Below are positions 9,998 through 18,549 of a stretch of 64,000 nucleotides of DNA, piece by piece. The notes below the pieces were generated by a model that was not told where the DNA came from, did not search any database, and saw only the letters and a list, made by a program, of their open reading frames with translations. The position numbers and the translations under genes are program-made. The first letter of the stretch is position 1. Every line of letters starts with the position of its first letter. The stretch lies in contig JAHDIK010000001.1 in the NCBI GenBank assembly GCA_020630795.1, forward strand, positions 261,458 through 325,457, read 5' to 3'. Source of the stretch: Colwellia sp. (GTDB lineage Bacteria; Pseudomonadota; Gammaproteobacteria; Enterobacterales; Alteromonadaceae).

Positions 9998-10078
9998 AAA
10001 AAAAAGGACACCAAATGGTGTCCTAAAAAAACAACAAAACAAATGTTTTACGAAAAGTCGGGGGAGACTTCAAAAAAC
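9998..10078 (-). ncRNA. Small RNA, copy B (C-rich loop, twin gene)
   Basis: This is the second, ~81-nt copy. Its 5' hairpin AAGUC-UCCCCC-GACUU (10070-10055) has one extra C in the loop compared with copy A. The middle part is identical to copy A. The terminator stem GGACACC/GGUGUCC (10023-10006) is identical, with loop AUUU instead of GUUU, followed by eight Us (10005-9998). It has its own promoter. It lies downstream of the chemoreceptor gene on the same strand and upstream of copy A. Loop, stem and U-tracts are kept while the sequence between the two genes has diverged, which argues for selection on the RNA. Confidence 0.8.
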
Positions 10079-10084
10079 AATTAC

Positions 10085-10113
10085 AGTTTATGTTTTGTTG
10101 ACACATGTGACAA
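10085..10113 (-). promoter_or_regulatory. sigma70 promoter of small RNA copy B
   Basis: On the minus strand, TTGTCA (10113-10108) and TAAACT (10090-10085) are separated by 17 bp. The predicted start is 10078, the position equivalent to the start of copy A. The -10 box is weaker than that of copy A, so the two RNAs may differ in level. The same upstream block (10127-10111) is conserved. Confidence 0.7.
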
Positions 10114-10253
10114 GTTCAAAGAAATCATCTGATAAGTGAGAAAAATTCACTTATAAAAATTGAACCTTAATAAAGCCCTATTAAGTCGCTTGTCACCAGT
10201 ATTTTATTGGCCTAAATACCTCTGATGCTAAGTGCAATAGGGTTTTATCTTAT

Positions 10254-13016
10254 TTAAATTTTGAAAATAGCAGACTCTTTCTTTAACTCAGTTGATAGAT
10301 TGGCTAACTCTATACTCGACTCAGCTATACTTTCTGTGGCGATACTGGTTTCACTAACGCCGTTGTTTAGCGTTTCAACATTTTGAAGTATTTCATGCAC
10401 GACTACGGATTGTTGTTCAGCAGCAGTGGCTATTTGGGTGCTTAAATCGCTGATTGTATTCATTTCTTGAGTGATGGTTTTGTTGAGTTCGTTAACTTCA
10501 CTAGCATGCAGTTGTACTTTATTTGCTTGTTCAACACTTTGTGACATAACGCTAACTGAAGAGTTAGCTCCAGACATAATTATGTTGATAACGTCATTTA
10601 TTTCTTGTGTAGAGTCTTGGGTTCTTTGCGCTAATTGCCTTACTTCATCAGCAACAACGGCAAAGCCTCTACCTTGTTCCCCGGCCCTTGCTGCTTCAAT
10701 TGCAGCGTTTAATGCAAGTAAATTAGTTTGGTCGGCAATGCCTTTAATCACTTCAAGAATATTGGCTACTTGATTAAAGTCTGATCTCACTTTTTGTACG
10801 CTATTTTCTGAACTTTGAATATTATCTATCATGGTGAGGATAGCTTGATAAGTGGCTTCAATTTTTGATGAACTTTCAAGTACCTTTTCTTTAATATCGT
10901 CAACCGCAGAGGATGTATTGCTGGCGTTTGAAGCAACTTCATTTACCGTAGCTCCCATTTCTTGCATGGCGGTTGCTAGTTGTTCTGAAGCGACTCTCTG
11001 GTCTGATAATGAATGGCTCGTTTGTGTGGTAATACTTGCTAATTCTTCCGAAGTTGAACTTTGTTTGCGTGACACGTTTGCAATGTTTCTCGCTATATTT
11101 GCTAAATTCTCAACCATACGTTGAATTGCCGCTTGTAAGTCTCCTACCTCGTCTTTTGCTGTACGCTTTATATTAACGGTTAAATCTCCTTCTGCGACAT
11201 GCTGTGCTATTCGAGAAATACGGATGATAGGATTAGCTACTTTGCGGGCTAGAATCATGCCTATAAATCCTATAATAACGACAAAAACACCCATAAGCAC
11301 TACCATGAAAATGGTGTTTTGTTTGATTGATGCAAATGCTTCAGGCTCATCTATTTCAGACAATATAGCCCAATTAAAGCCTTCAAATTCTATTCTGTCG
11401 TACGACGATAAAACAGGGTTTCCATTGTAATCAATAATAATATCGGTGCCTTGAACCCCTTTAAGCGCATTTTTAGCCGCGGTTGTATCTACACCATTTT
11501 TTTCAACTGAGCCTGCAAAGCTTGCTTTAACTGAGTGGCCTTTCGGATCTAAAAAAGAGTTACTACGCATTTTTAGATCGTTACCAACTAAGTAACTTTC
11601 GCCCGTTTCGCCCATACCTTCTCTTACGCCCATAATGTTTTGAATACCTTCAAGTGGTAATTGTAGAGCGATATAAATTGCTGGCGATTGATTCGCGTTG
11701 AGTAGTGGTTGTGCAATAAAGGCAGCCGGATCGTTGTTACTGGGTTCATAAGGAGCAAAATCTACAAAACCATACGCTAAACTATTTTGTATGTTGTTGA
11801 TTAAAGTACCCAGGTTAGAGGATGCGTACTTACCTGTTAATATATTGGTGTTGTAGTCAGCTTCCTTTGAAACGGTATAAAAAATATGACCAGTAGAAGA
11901 TATTAAAAATAAATCATAGTAACCATATTGTTCTATATAGTTTTTATAAAATTCATGCTTGTTTAACGTTTTAGGGTTAAATGCTTCAGCAACGTCAATT
12001 TCAGAAATAATCGCCCAACGAATATTGGACTGAATGTCAATGTAATCCCAGCTACTCACCACTGGGTTATTATTGTAGTCTAAAATTATTTTTGTCGACT
12101 TAGTGCCACTTATTGCAGCAGTAACTGCTTCTGTATTTACTTTGTTTTTATTTAAAAATGATGCTTTAACCGAATAATTTTCAGGATTAAGGTAAGAATC
12201 AGAGCGCATTAATGTGTCAGACCCCACTAAATAGCTTTCACCTGTTTCGCCCATGCCTTCTCTATTTCCTAAAATGCTATTAATTTTTTCAATAGGTTGT
12301 TGATAAGCAACGTAGCCGATGCGATTACCGTTTTTAATAACAGGTTTTACCGCGAAAGCGGCGGGGTCGTTGTTACTTGGCGCGTAAGGTAAAAAATCAC
12401 CAAAATGAACTATGTTGTTCGAACTGTTTTTTGCCTGTTGAAATGCTTGAAAAAATGAGCTGGATTTAAGATCTTTAGGAATATTCTGACGTAAGTCACT
12501 CTCCCGGGTAACGGAATAAATAATCGTTCCATTGTTACTGATAATAAAAAAATCATACCAGCCGAAGTATTCTAATAAAGGTTTATAACTCTCGTCGTAG
12601 CTATCTAATAGCTGTTGCCATTTAGGCTTGTTAGTAAAGTTTGTTAGGAGCGATGAAAGGTCGTTATGTAATTTTTTTTGTTGGGACAATAAGGTTAATT
12701 GCGTTTTATTGTTGGTTAAATAGTCATTGAGTTGTGCTTTTTTTACAGCATTTACGGCGGATAACTTTAAAAATTCCTGTTGTTGCATGGTACTCGCAAT
12801 ATCTACTAATACTCCCATATCGCCTTTTCTTTCATCGAAGTAAGTATGAATAGCTTGTTTTTTAATTTGGTTTATTGCGGTTAACTGATTATAAACTTTA
12901 TCTGAAATATCGTTGGACGCATTGAAGGTAGATATAACGCTAACTAGGATAGCAGGAAGCAACCCAACACAAAGAAGTAAGATCAATATTTTGTTTTTTA
13001 AACTGTTAATCTGCAA
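10254..13016 (-). CDS. Methyl-accepting chemotaxis protein with duplicated sensor module
   Basis: This is a membrane chemoreceptor of about 920 aa, longer than the usual ~550-700. One helix is near the N-terminus (about 8-30) and a second at about 567-590, followed by HAMP and a signalling domain with the hairpin tip motif [20 protein letters not shown]. The large periplasmic part holds two copies of the same module (about 147-342 and 362-557). Each has a YDxFxIS strand, a PSNNDPAAF segment and a [14 protein letters not shown] motif, as in Cache-type sensors. I place the start at the TTG at 13016, because GGGAG lies 7 nt before it; the alternative TTG at 13085 has no such site. The ligand is unknown. 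Confidence 0.92.
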   Translation of the reverse strand: MQINSLKNKILILLLCVGLLPAILVSVISTFNASNDISDKVYNQLTAINQIKKQAIHTYFDERKGDMGVLVDIASTMQQQEFLKLSAVNAVKKAQLNDYLTNNKTQLTLLSQQKKLHNDLSSLLTNFTNKPKWQQLLDSYDESYKPLLEYFGWYDFFIISNNGTIIYSVTRESDLRQNIPKDLKSSSFFQAFQQAKNSSNNIVHFGDFLPYAPSNNDPAAFAVKPVIKNGNRIGYVAYQQPIEKINSILGNREGMGETGESYLVGSDTLMRSDSYLNPENYSVKASFLNKNKVNTEAVTAAISGTKSTKIILDYNNNPVVSSWDYIDIQSNIRWAIISEIDVAEAFNPKTLNKHEFYKNYIEQYGYYDLFLISSTGHIFYTVSKEADYNTNILTGKYASSNLGTLINNIQNSLAYGFVDFAPYEPSNNDPAAFIAQPLLNANQSPAIYIALQLPLEGIQNIMGVREGMGETGESYLVGNDLKMRSNSFLDPKGHSVKASFAGSVEKNGVDTTAAKNALKGVQGTDIIIDYNGNPVLSSYDRIEFEGFNWAILSEIDEPEAFASIKQNTIFMVVLMGVFVVIIGFIGMILARKVANPIIRISRIAQHVAEGDLTVNIKRTAKDEVGDLQAAIQRMVENLANIARNIANVSRKQSSTSEELASITTQTSHSLSDQRVASEQLATAMQEMGATVNEVASNASNTSSAVDDIKEKVLESSSKIEATYQAILTMIDNIQSSENSVQKVRSDFNQVANILEVIKGIADQTNLLALNAAIEAARAGEQGRGFAVVADEVRQLAQRTQDSTQEINDVINIIMSGANSSVSVMSQSVEQANKVQLHASEVNELNKTITQEMNTISDLSTQIATAAEQQSVVVHEILQNVETLNNGVSETSIATESIAESSIELANLSTELKKESAIFKI

Positions 13017-13290
13017 AGTTAAACTCCCTTTAAGTATTTTTCTTGGCACTCTTTTCAGTATTAATGTAACACAATAGTTTTTCAATTTTCTTATAGATGA
13101 ATTTTTTTCACTTATGTGTGTTGCATACGCGTTGGCAACGGTGTGTGTTTATTCGTTTTGGCTTAATAGGTGTAGTAGGGAGCCAAGGTTTAACGCATAT
13201 TTTTCTACGTTGATTATGTTCGTTAGTTTCTGTATAAATTTTAAACATGATATATACTCAACAAAGTTAGCTCTCTATGTTGTGCGTTGT

Positions 13291-14037
13291 ATGAGTGGGT
13301 ATTTGATAAAGTATATTGTTTATTTATTGCTATATGTTTTTTCTTGTTCTTTGAACGCCAAGGAATTCGTGATTGGTGTTCAAGATATTCGTTATTACCC
13401 GTTATATGACTTCCCAAAACCTAGCCATACGAAAGACTTGTTAGACGCGTTTGCAAAATCGAAAGGTTATAAATTTACTTACCTTCCGTTACCTATATTA
13501 AGGTTTGATAAGTGGCTTGAAGATGAAGACATTGACTTTAAATACCCCGATAATCGAAGGTGGTTTCCAGACAAGCCATTGCATACTAAATTGACTTTTA
13601 GCAAACCTACTATTGAATTGATTGCTTGTGCAATGACGAAAAGAAACAAAGCGTATTCTTCGAGGAAAGAGGTTAAACGTCTTGGAAGTTTGCTAGGTTT
13701 TCACCCAAGTTTATGGGTAGATTTAATTAATAGTGGAAATACGCGCCTGATTGAAAGCCCGTCAACTATCGATATTATAAAACAAACATTATTTGGTTCT
13801 GTAGATGCGATTAATTTAGAGCCTAGCGTAGTGAATTACCATTTAAAAAAATTAAATAAAGAAGGGGAGTTAATCATAAATAAAAATATCAATTACCAAG
13901 TATATACTTACCATTTATCTACAATTAATCACCCTGAAATCATCACTGAGTTTAACCATTTTCTCAACAAAAATGCTGAGCTGTTAGTGGAACTGAAAAG
14001 CAAATACAATATTGTAGATGTAACACCATATCGATAA
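13291..14037 (+). CDS. Periplasmic solute-binding protein (family 3-like)
   Basis: The protein has a clear signal peptide (MSGYLIKYIVYLLLYVFSC, cleavage near NAKEF) and resembles the extracellular amino-acid-type binding proteins in overall plan. An opening strand FVIGVQDIRYYPLYDF is followed by two lobes, and residues near the ends of the ORF close the first lobe. No ABC permease or ATPase is next to it. Such orphan proteins in Alteromonadales often act as sensors or chemoreceptor partners, so the neighbouring divergent chemoreceptor is a possible partner; this is inference. The ORF is open from 13114, but only the ATG at 13291 puts the signal peptide at the N-terminus, giving 248 aa. Confidence 0.75.
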   Translation: MSGYLIKYIVYLLLYVFSCSLNAKEFVIGVQDIRYYPLYDFPKPSHTKDLLDAFAKSKGYKFTYLPLPILRFDKWLEDEDIDFKYPDNRRWFPDKPLHTKLTFSKPTIELIACAMTKRNKAYSSRKEVKRLGSLLGFHPSLWVDLINSGNTRLIESPSTIDIIKQTLFGSVDAINLEPSVVNYHLKKLNKEGELIINKNINYQVYTYHLSTINHPEIITEFNHFLNKNAELLVELKSKYNIVDVTPYR

Positions 14038-14096
14038 AACTGTTCTACTGATTGTTTAAATCAGTTCCACCAGTTTTTGTATTTAAGAATGCGGAG

Positions 14097-14528
14097 CTAG
14101 TTTTTGGCAATTTCAATTGGAATTAACTCGTATTCTATCGAACTGTGTAAGCTGTTATTGATGTAAATTTCCATGTTATAAATACCAGGAATATCGTCAA
14201 TACTTGCTCGCATAAATATAGCGCCTCTTTTTTGAATCAACATAGATTTACCTATCAATTTTCTAGCCTCTAAATTTGTTGGGTCAATAGGCATGATGTG
14301 AATTGAATTTAATGTAAATTTTTCGTCTTTTGGGCTAGTTATTACAAGGCCATACAAAGTAGAGTCGCCACTTAATGAAATTGGAATTCTAGTTGTTTTT
14401 TCAAAACCTACGGGTTCGCCAACGTCATTGTGTATTACTCTTCCAAACTCTAATTTATATGTTGATTCTTCAGCAAATGTTTGAAAACTCAATAAGAATA
14501 AAATTGTTAGTAATCTACTTGTTTTCAT
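14097..14528 (-). CDS. Small exported protein of unknown function, partner of the DUF1194-like gene
   Basis: A signal peptide (MKTSRLLTILFLLSFQTFA) is followed by about 125 residues that look all-beta. The C-terminal part contains a Tyr-Asn-Met-Glu-Ile-Tyr strand as found in Ig-like or pre-protein-type domains. The ATG at 14528 is preceded by AGGAGAG at a good distance, and the TTG at 14534 is not needed. It overlaps the 3' end of the upstream von Willebrand-like gene by 14 nt, so the two are translationally coupled and likely work together. I do not recognise the family. Confidence 0.65.
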   Translation of the reverse strand: MKTSRLLTILFLLSFQTFAEESTYKLEFGRVIHNDVGEPVGFEKTTRIPISLSGDSTLYGLVITSPKDEKFTLNSIHIMPIDPTNLEARKLIGKSMLIQKRGAIFMRASIDDIPGIYNMEIYINNSLHSSIEYELIPIEIAKN

Positions 14529-15306
14529 GAGCAACTCTCCTAACAGAAAATGGTTTGAAAATGATTGGTATTAAAAATAACGCTAATAAATAAATAGTTT
14601 TAGGTTCAGGTACACTGACTATGTTTACTGGTTGTGTTCCTGAGATTTCCGCAGCAATTTTGTTTTCTATTGACTCTTGAAATGCAGCAAAATCAGCCGC
14701 TGCAAGTAGAAATGGGTCATCTCCTCCAACAACTTCGTTATAATATTGATCTATTACAGATTGGTCTGTCGTGATTACTATGCCATTAATGGTGTCAACA
14801 CCACTATTTAACGCATTAGTTTGCGCAGCAGCGATAGACTTTCCGTTGTTTTTAGTACCATCACCCGATATATCAATGATTTGAGAGAATCCCGAAAAAC
14901 CATTACTTTCAAATAATGGGTAAGCATATTCTATCGCGCTACCTATTGCTGTCATTCCCGAAAAAGGGCGGGCTAATGCCCCAATCTGATCTGCGAAGTT
15001 TTCAGAACTCTGTGTTGAATCTATTAAAGACCAGTCAATCATTACCTCTTGCTGATTTTTACCTGACCACATAATTAACTGCACAGCAATTTGCCCTTCA
15101 GTACCGTTAATAATGGCATTTTTAACTTTATCGCCCTCGAACGCAGCTTTGTAACCCTGTAGTTGAAGGTCGTACTCTGAGCTGTTTATGCTACCTGAAA
15201 TATCGACGAGCAATTGTAGTTCAATATCCACGTAATCTATGGCCAAAGACGGGGTGCTAATAGTTAGCATAACGAACGAAAAAGCATTCATGATTCTTTT
15301 TAGCAT
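14515..15306 (-). CDS. DUF1194-like von Willebrand type A protein with PEP-CTERM sorting signal
   Basis: An N-terminal signal peptide leads into a von Willebrand type A-like domain (about 25-215). It carries a metal-site motif DISGS near residue 36 and a second acidic loop at ISGDGTKNNG, as in DUF1194 proteins. The C-terminus has a complete PEP-CTERM tripartite signal: VPEP near 236, a hydrophobic helix, and a basic RR tail. This predicts processing and surface or exopolysaccharide-linked sorting by an EpsH-type exosortase, which is not in this window. The start follows AGGAG at 5 nt. It overlaps the downstream small exported protein gene. Confidence 0.88.
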   Translation of the reverse strand: MLKRIMNAFSFVMLTISTPSLAIDYVDIELQLLVDISGSINSSEYDLQLQGYKAAFEGDKVKNAIINGTEGQIAVQLIMWSGKNQQEVMIDWSLIDSTQSSENFADQIGALARPFSGMTAIGSAIEYAYPLFESNGFSGFSQIIDISGDGTKNNGKSIAAAQTNALNSGVDTINGIVITTDQSVIDQYYNEVVGGDDPFLLAAADFAAFQESIENKIAAEISGTQPVNIVSVPEPKTIYLLALFLIPIIFKPFSVRRVAHENK

Positions 15307-15555
15307 ATCTACTCCTGATTTTTTTGTTTGTTTTGATCGTGCAACTTTCTTGCCTGATTTTTTCTATTTAAATATCAGTAGCTTATGTTCTTTAAATGAA
15401 GGGCCTTGCAAATAGCGAGTAAGGTTGTTGCAAATTGCAATGCAAAACGATTAGTGCTTAGATTTTTTATTTTAAATTGTTGTTTTTTAAGGGTTAAATT
15501 AATGGTAAGTATTTTGCTTTATTGATAACAGTAGATTCATTTAGAGGGCAATATT

Positions 15556-16386
15556 ATGAGTGGTTCATATAGAAAAGATCGATATATCAACGTAAATCAT
15601 AAAGAAGTTGAAAGAAGCTATAAAGTTGGGGTACTTACTTTCCTATTGCTTTTATTGGGCGGTGTTGCATTTTGGCAGTGGGATAAATCTACTGAGTTAA
15701 ATAAACAACTAGCGGCAACTCAAAATGAAATTCAGCACAATAATGAAGAGCTTTCAATTTTGCGTACGCTTAACCCATATCATGTGGGATCAAATGAAGT
15801 TTTAAAACAAGCTGTAGCGAAAGCTGATCTGTTTCCTGGGTGGATAGCGAGAGTGTATCCAATTCCAAAAACGCTAGAAAAAGCTCCTTATATGCAAGAT
15901 GTAGGTTCGTTTGTTTTACATGAAACTCGTTTTTCTCTTTCGAGTCATAAAAGCTATGGAATTGCTCAGCCTTCTAAAAGTATGTATAGAATGAACGGTT
16001 TGTTTCCTAATCATAAAAAAGGGCGTTTACAAGTTGGTGTTGAGTTCTATTTAACTAACTCAAAAATGGGGAAAAATAAGGGAGAATTAACTAAAATTTG
16101 CTCATGTTATGCCCGTATTGATATTAATAAAAAACGTGTTATTGATAGTCGATTACATTTGGTCTCTCGTTATGAAGCTGATCAAGTTTTAACGGGTGAC
16201 GTTGAGCTAAATAAAGGGTTATTTCCAATTAGTGCAATGTTCTATTGTGATGAAAAATCTGACTTTAATGGTGAAGATGTAGAAGTATCAATTTCATTTA
16301 GAAATTCTGAGCAGTATAACTTAACAACAAGCCGTTACTCTGTATTTCATATTTATAATCCAGAGAACATTACTGCAAATTTATAA
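15556..16386 (+). CDS. Single-pass inner-membrane protein of unknown function
   Basis: A short basic cytoplasmic start is followed by one membrane helix (about 24-42), a short predicted coiled coil (about 44-70), and a roughly 200-residue periplasmic domain with several cysteines (KICSCYAR, FYCDEK). The plan resembles small periplasmic-domain anchors next to signalling genes, but I recognise no family. It stands alone, convergent with hnoK, and shares a bidirectional terminator with it. The region upstream (15307-15555) is AT-rich and free of genes. Confidence 0.7.
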   Translation: MSGSYRKDRYINVNHKEVERSYKVGVLTFLLLLLGGVAFWQWDKSTELNKQLAATQNEIQHNNEELSILRTLNPYHVGSNEVLKQAVAKADLFPGWIARVYPIPKTLEKAPYMQDVGSFVLHETRFSLSSHKSYGIAQPSKSMYRMNGLFPNHKKGRLQVGVEFYLTNSKMGKNKGELTKICSCYARIDINKKRVIDSRLHLVSRYEADQVLTGDVELNKGLFPISAMFYCDEKSDFNGEDVEVSISFRNSEQYNLTTSRYSVFHIYNPENITANL

Positions 16387-16423
16387 CGCCTAATAACTGT
16401 TAAACGAGAATTTAAAAAAGGTC

Positions 16424-16456
16424 GCCCGGTGATAGTGATACTATTCTCGGGCTTTT
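16424..16456. terminator. Bidirectional intrinsic terminator overlapping the hnoK 3' end
   Basis: A long hairpin starts with GCCCG (16424) and closes with CGGGC (16448-16452), with one internal mismatch and a GAT loop, followed by TTTT on the plus strand. On the minus strand the same stem is followed by ACCTTTTTT. It contains the hnoK stop codon, so the last codons of hnoK form one arm. Confidence 0.75.
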
Positions 16457-17943
16457 GACAGTTTTGGAAACCTTAAAGTAAAAGTACTTCCAATATCTTG
16501 TTCAGAATTTACACTTATTGTTGCATTATGTTTTTCAATGATAGCGTAAGAAACGGAAAGCCCTAATCCTGTGCCTTCATTTTCACTCTTAGTTGTGTAA
16601 AATGGCTCAAACAATTTCTTAATCGTTTTATTATCCATTCCACACCCAGTGTCTGTTACGCTGACTTCAATATAGTGTCCAACGACATTACTGGTAACGG
16701 TTAGTTGACCATTGCCTTTCATTGCTTGCGCTGAATTAACAAATAAATTGACTAATACTTGCTGTAATTGACCGTAATTTCCTAGTATTTCAGGTAAATC
16801 TATTGCTAAATTTTCAATTACTTCGTGATCGTACTTCAATTGATTCCATACGATCTTTAAGGAAGATTTGATTATCTCATTTAGGTTAATTTGAGAAAAT
16901 TCATCTTTTTCCTTTTTAGAAAATGCTTTTAAGCTGAGTACTATTTCCGAAATTCTCTCAACCCCCTCAATGCATGAATTGATTAGATCATCAATATCGC
17001 TTCGAGCAAAAGCCAAATTTTTTTCAAGCTTTGGGTGTTCTTTTAACACTGAAATTGAATTAGCTGAGTATGTGTTTAGCGCTTGATTATAAATTGCCGA
17101 GTAATCCTTTAGAACATGAAGATTACTCGTGATAAAACCTATCGGATTATTAATTTCGTGGGCAATTCCTGCAGATAACTGCCCTAGAGAAGCCATTTTT
17201 TCACTATGAACAAGTTGTTGTTGAGTTGATCTTAGTTCTGATAGGGTACTTTGTAGTACTTGAAAATTATATGACAGCTCTATTTCTGTAGTTCTTTTCT
17301 TGAGTGCAGAAGAGAATTGTTGGCCTGCTATATTCAGAGTTTCTTTAAAGCCCTTGTCGTAACAATAATGGTCTAAATCTAATATGAGCAGTCGACTCTG
17401 TGTTTTAGATATATGTAGTGGTAGGTAAAGAATTGAATTACTTTTAATTAAGTGCTTTAGAGGAGCAAAAACCTGATTACCTTCCTTTTCTTCTCGGTGC
17501 CATAACGAATCATCTTGATTAAGCATATAGCTTAGTGCGTCATTATATTGGTTATTCCAATCTAATCTGGTCCAGCAATTTGTAGTTAAGTTCATTCTGG
17601 AGATTGTTCTACTTTTTTTGGCGGTTTGTGTTATTTGAAAAACAGGGCAGTGACTCATCAATTTAGACAAATTTAAGACGAAAAAATGAATCATTTCGTC
17701 AATGTTTTTATCAGATAATAAATCTTGTGTAAGTAGAGCTAGGAACTGAAATTGTATTTGGCGATCATTAGCGTGTTCTAAAGCGTCGAGAATATCTTTA
17801 TTTTGGTCAAAGTTTACTTGTGCCTTTGCATCTAGTTTATCTTCTAAAACTCTTTTCGCCTGTCGTTCGTTGGCTAGCGCTTTTTCAAGTATGTTAACTT
17901 TTTCTAATAACTGAGCATTTACGTTTCCAGGCGTATTAGGCAA
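16441..17943 (-). CDS. hnoK: H-NOX-associated histidine kinase HnoK
   Basis: This is a soluble histidine kinase (500 aa) with no membrane helix. It has an N-terminal coiled coil (about 10-45), a GAF-like sensory region (about 60-215), a HisKA domain with His262 in the AHEINNP motif, and an ATPase domain with NLFVNSAQAM, DTGCGMD and GTGLGLSVS boxes. In Shewanella and Vibrio, NO bound to the H-NOX partner inhibits the kinase, which passes phosphate to HnoB, HnoC and HnoD. It begins with TTG, preceded by GGGAG, inside the last 25 nt of hnoX, so translation is coupled. Assignment rests on domain order plus the hnoX overlap. Confidence 0.88.
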   Translation of the reverse strand: MPNTPGNVNAQLLEKVNILEKALANERQAKRVLEDKLDAKAQVNFDQNKDILDALEHANDRQIQFQFLALLTQDLLSDKNIDEMIHFFVLNLSKLMSHCPVFQITQTAKKSRTISRMNLTTNCWTRLDWNNQYNDALSYMLNQDDSLWHREEKEGNQVFAPLKHLIKSNSILYLPLHISKTQSRLLILDLDHYCYDKGFKETLNIAGQQFSSALKKRTTEIELSYNFQVLQSTLSELRSTQQQLVHSEKMASLGQLSAGIAHEINNPIGFITSNLHVLKDYSAIYNQALNTYSANSISVLKEHPKLEKNLAFARSDIDDLINSCIEGVERISEIVLSLKAFSKKEKDEFSQINLNEIIKSSLKIVWNQLKYDHEVIENLAIDLPEILGNYGQLQQVLVNLFVNSAQAMKGNGQLTVTSNVVGHYIEVSVTDTGCGMDNKTIKKLFEPFYTTKSENEGTGLGLSVSYAIIEKHNATISVNSEQDIGSTFTLRFPKLSKARE

Positions 17944-18458
17944 TGATCATCTCCCTTACATAAACATTGAGTTTGACTAACCGATACAGATTGGTTGAAA
18001 TGTTGCGCTGCACCTAATATTAAACCCTCAGCAAAATAACACATTTTTCTTTTAGATACATATCGCATAATGAGTACATTACTCTTGGGTTGATCGTAAA
18101 ATAGTGTTGGAGTGTAAGCCAAGTGATCTGCTTTTTTTACTTCTATATGGATAACATTGTCTACCGCAATTAAAAATTCAAAAAGGTTAGTAATTTTTTC
18201 AATATGCTTGAGCGCGATTGACATTAACTGAGGGAAAAAATATTGGCCAAAATCTCGTTGGAGACTCTCTATTGAGGAACCTGTTAGTGTAGCTAATTTT
18301 GTAATAATGGTTTCAAATTCATTGTCATCATAAATTTCAGTTGAGAGGTATACACCATTAGACTTTAGTTCACACTGGTCGAGTGCTGTTACCCACACGG
18401 CAAGGCCATATTTTTCTTCTATAAATGCTGAAAAACCAACAAAGATCGCACCTTTCAA
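17919..18458 (-). CDS. hnoX: H-NOX heme nitric-oxide sensor HnoX
   Basis: This 179 aa protein is a stand-alone H-NOX domain that binds heme and senses nitric oxide. The proximal heme ligand is His104 in NVIHIEV, and the porphyrin-contacting YxSxR motif is Tyr133-Ser135-Arg137. Pro117 lies in the expected place. Four cysteines near the C-terminus (140, 165, 167, 173) match the zinc/redox site described for Vibrio and Shewanella H-NOX proteins. The start is TTG with an AGGTGAAAA leader. It lies directly upstream of, and overlaps, the kinase gene hnoK, and is divergent from hnoD-hnoC. Confidence 0.93.
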   Translation of the reverse strand: MKGAIFVGFSAFIEEKYGLAVWVTALDQCELKSNGVYLSTEIYDDNEFETIITKLATLTGSSIESLQRDFGQYFFPQLMSIALKHIEKITNLFEFLIAVDNVIHIEVKKADHLAYTPTLFYDQPKSNVLIMRYVSKRKMCYFAEGLILGAAQHFNQSVSVSQTQCLCKGDDHCLIRLET

Positions 18459-18549
18459 TTTTCACCTGCCTGAAAAAGTCGTATATTTAATAAGTATAAT
18501 GCTAGCATGCCATTAAACAAGGCGTTTATTTTTAGTTGTTAAGGATTGG

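Larger units (their letters stand above)
9732..10156. repeat. Direct duplication (~160 bp units, offset about 267 bp) carrying the twin small RNAs
   Basis: The units 9732-9890 and 9998-10156 align throughout. The transcribed ~80 bp are nearly identical, and the promoter plus an upstream AT-rich block (TTTATA...TGAATTTTT on the minus strand) are clearly related with matching spacing. The intervening ~107 bp (9891-9997) shows no likeness to either unit. There are no target-site duplications or terminal repeats of a transposon. Confidence 0.8.

Noticed and set aside
9732..10080. Reading the twin hairpin units as plus-strand RNAs with GGA loops (CsrA-binding type)
   Set aside because: On the plus strand the loop is GGGGA, but no promoter precedes it and the stem GGACACC/GGTGTCC is followed by TAAAAAAAC, not a T-run. 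Promoters and terminators all agree on the minus strand.
9732..10156. Twin repeat as ends of an insertion sequence or an integron-like element
   Set aside because: The units are direct repeats with promoters and terminators, there is no transposase ORF between them, and no target duplication is seen.
13114..13290. N-terminal extension of the solute-binding protein
   Set aside because: The extension is cysteine-rich and non-conserved in look, and would bury the clear signal peptide starting at 13291.
18459..18549. Sigma54 promoter in the hnoX/hnoD gap
   Set aside because: TGGCATG on the minus strand resembles a -24 element, but the GC dinucleotide expected ten bases after the GG is missing.
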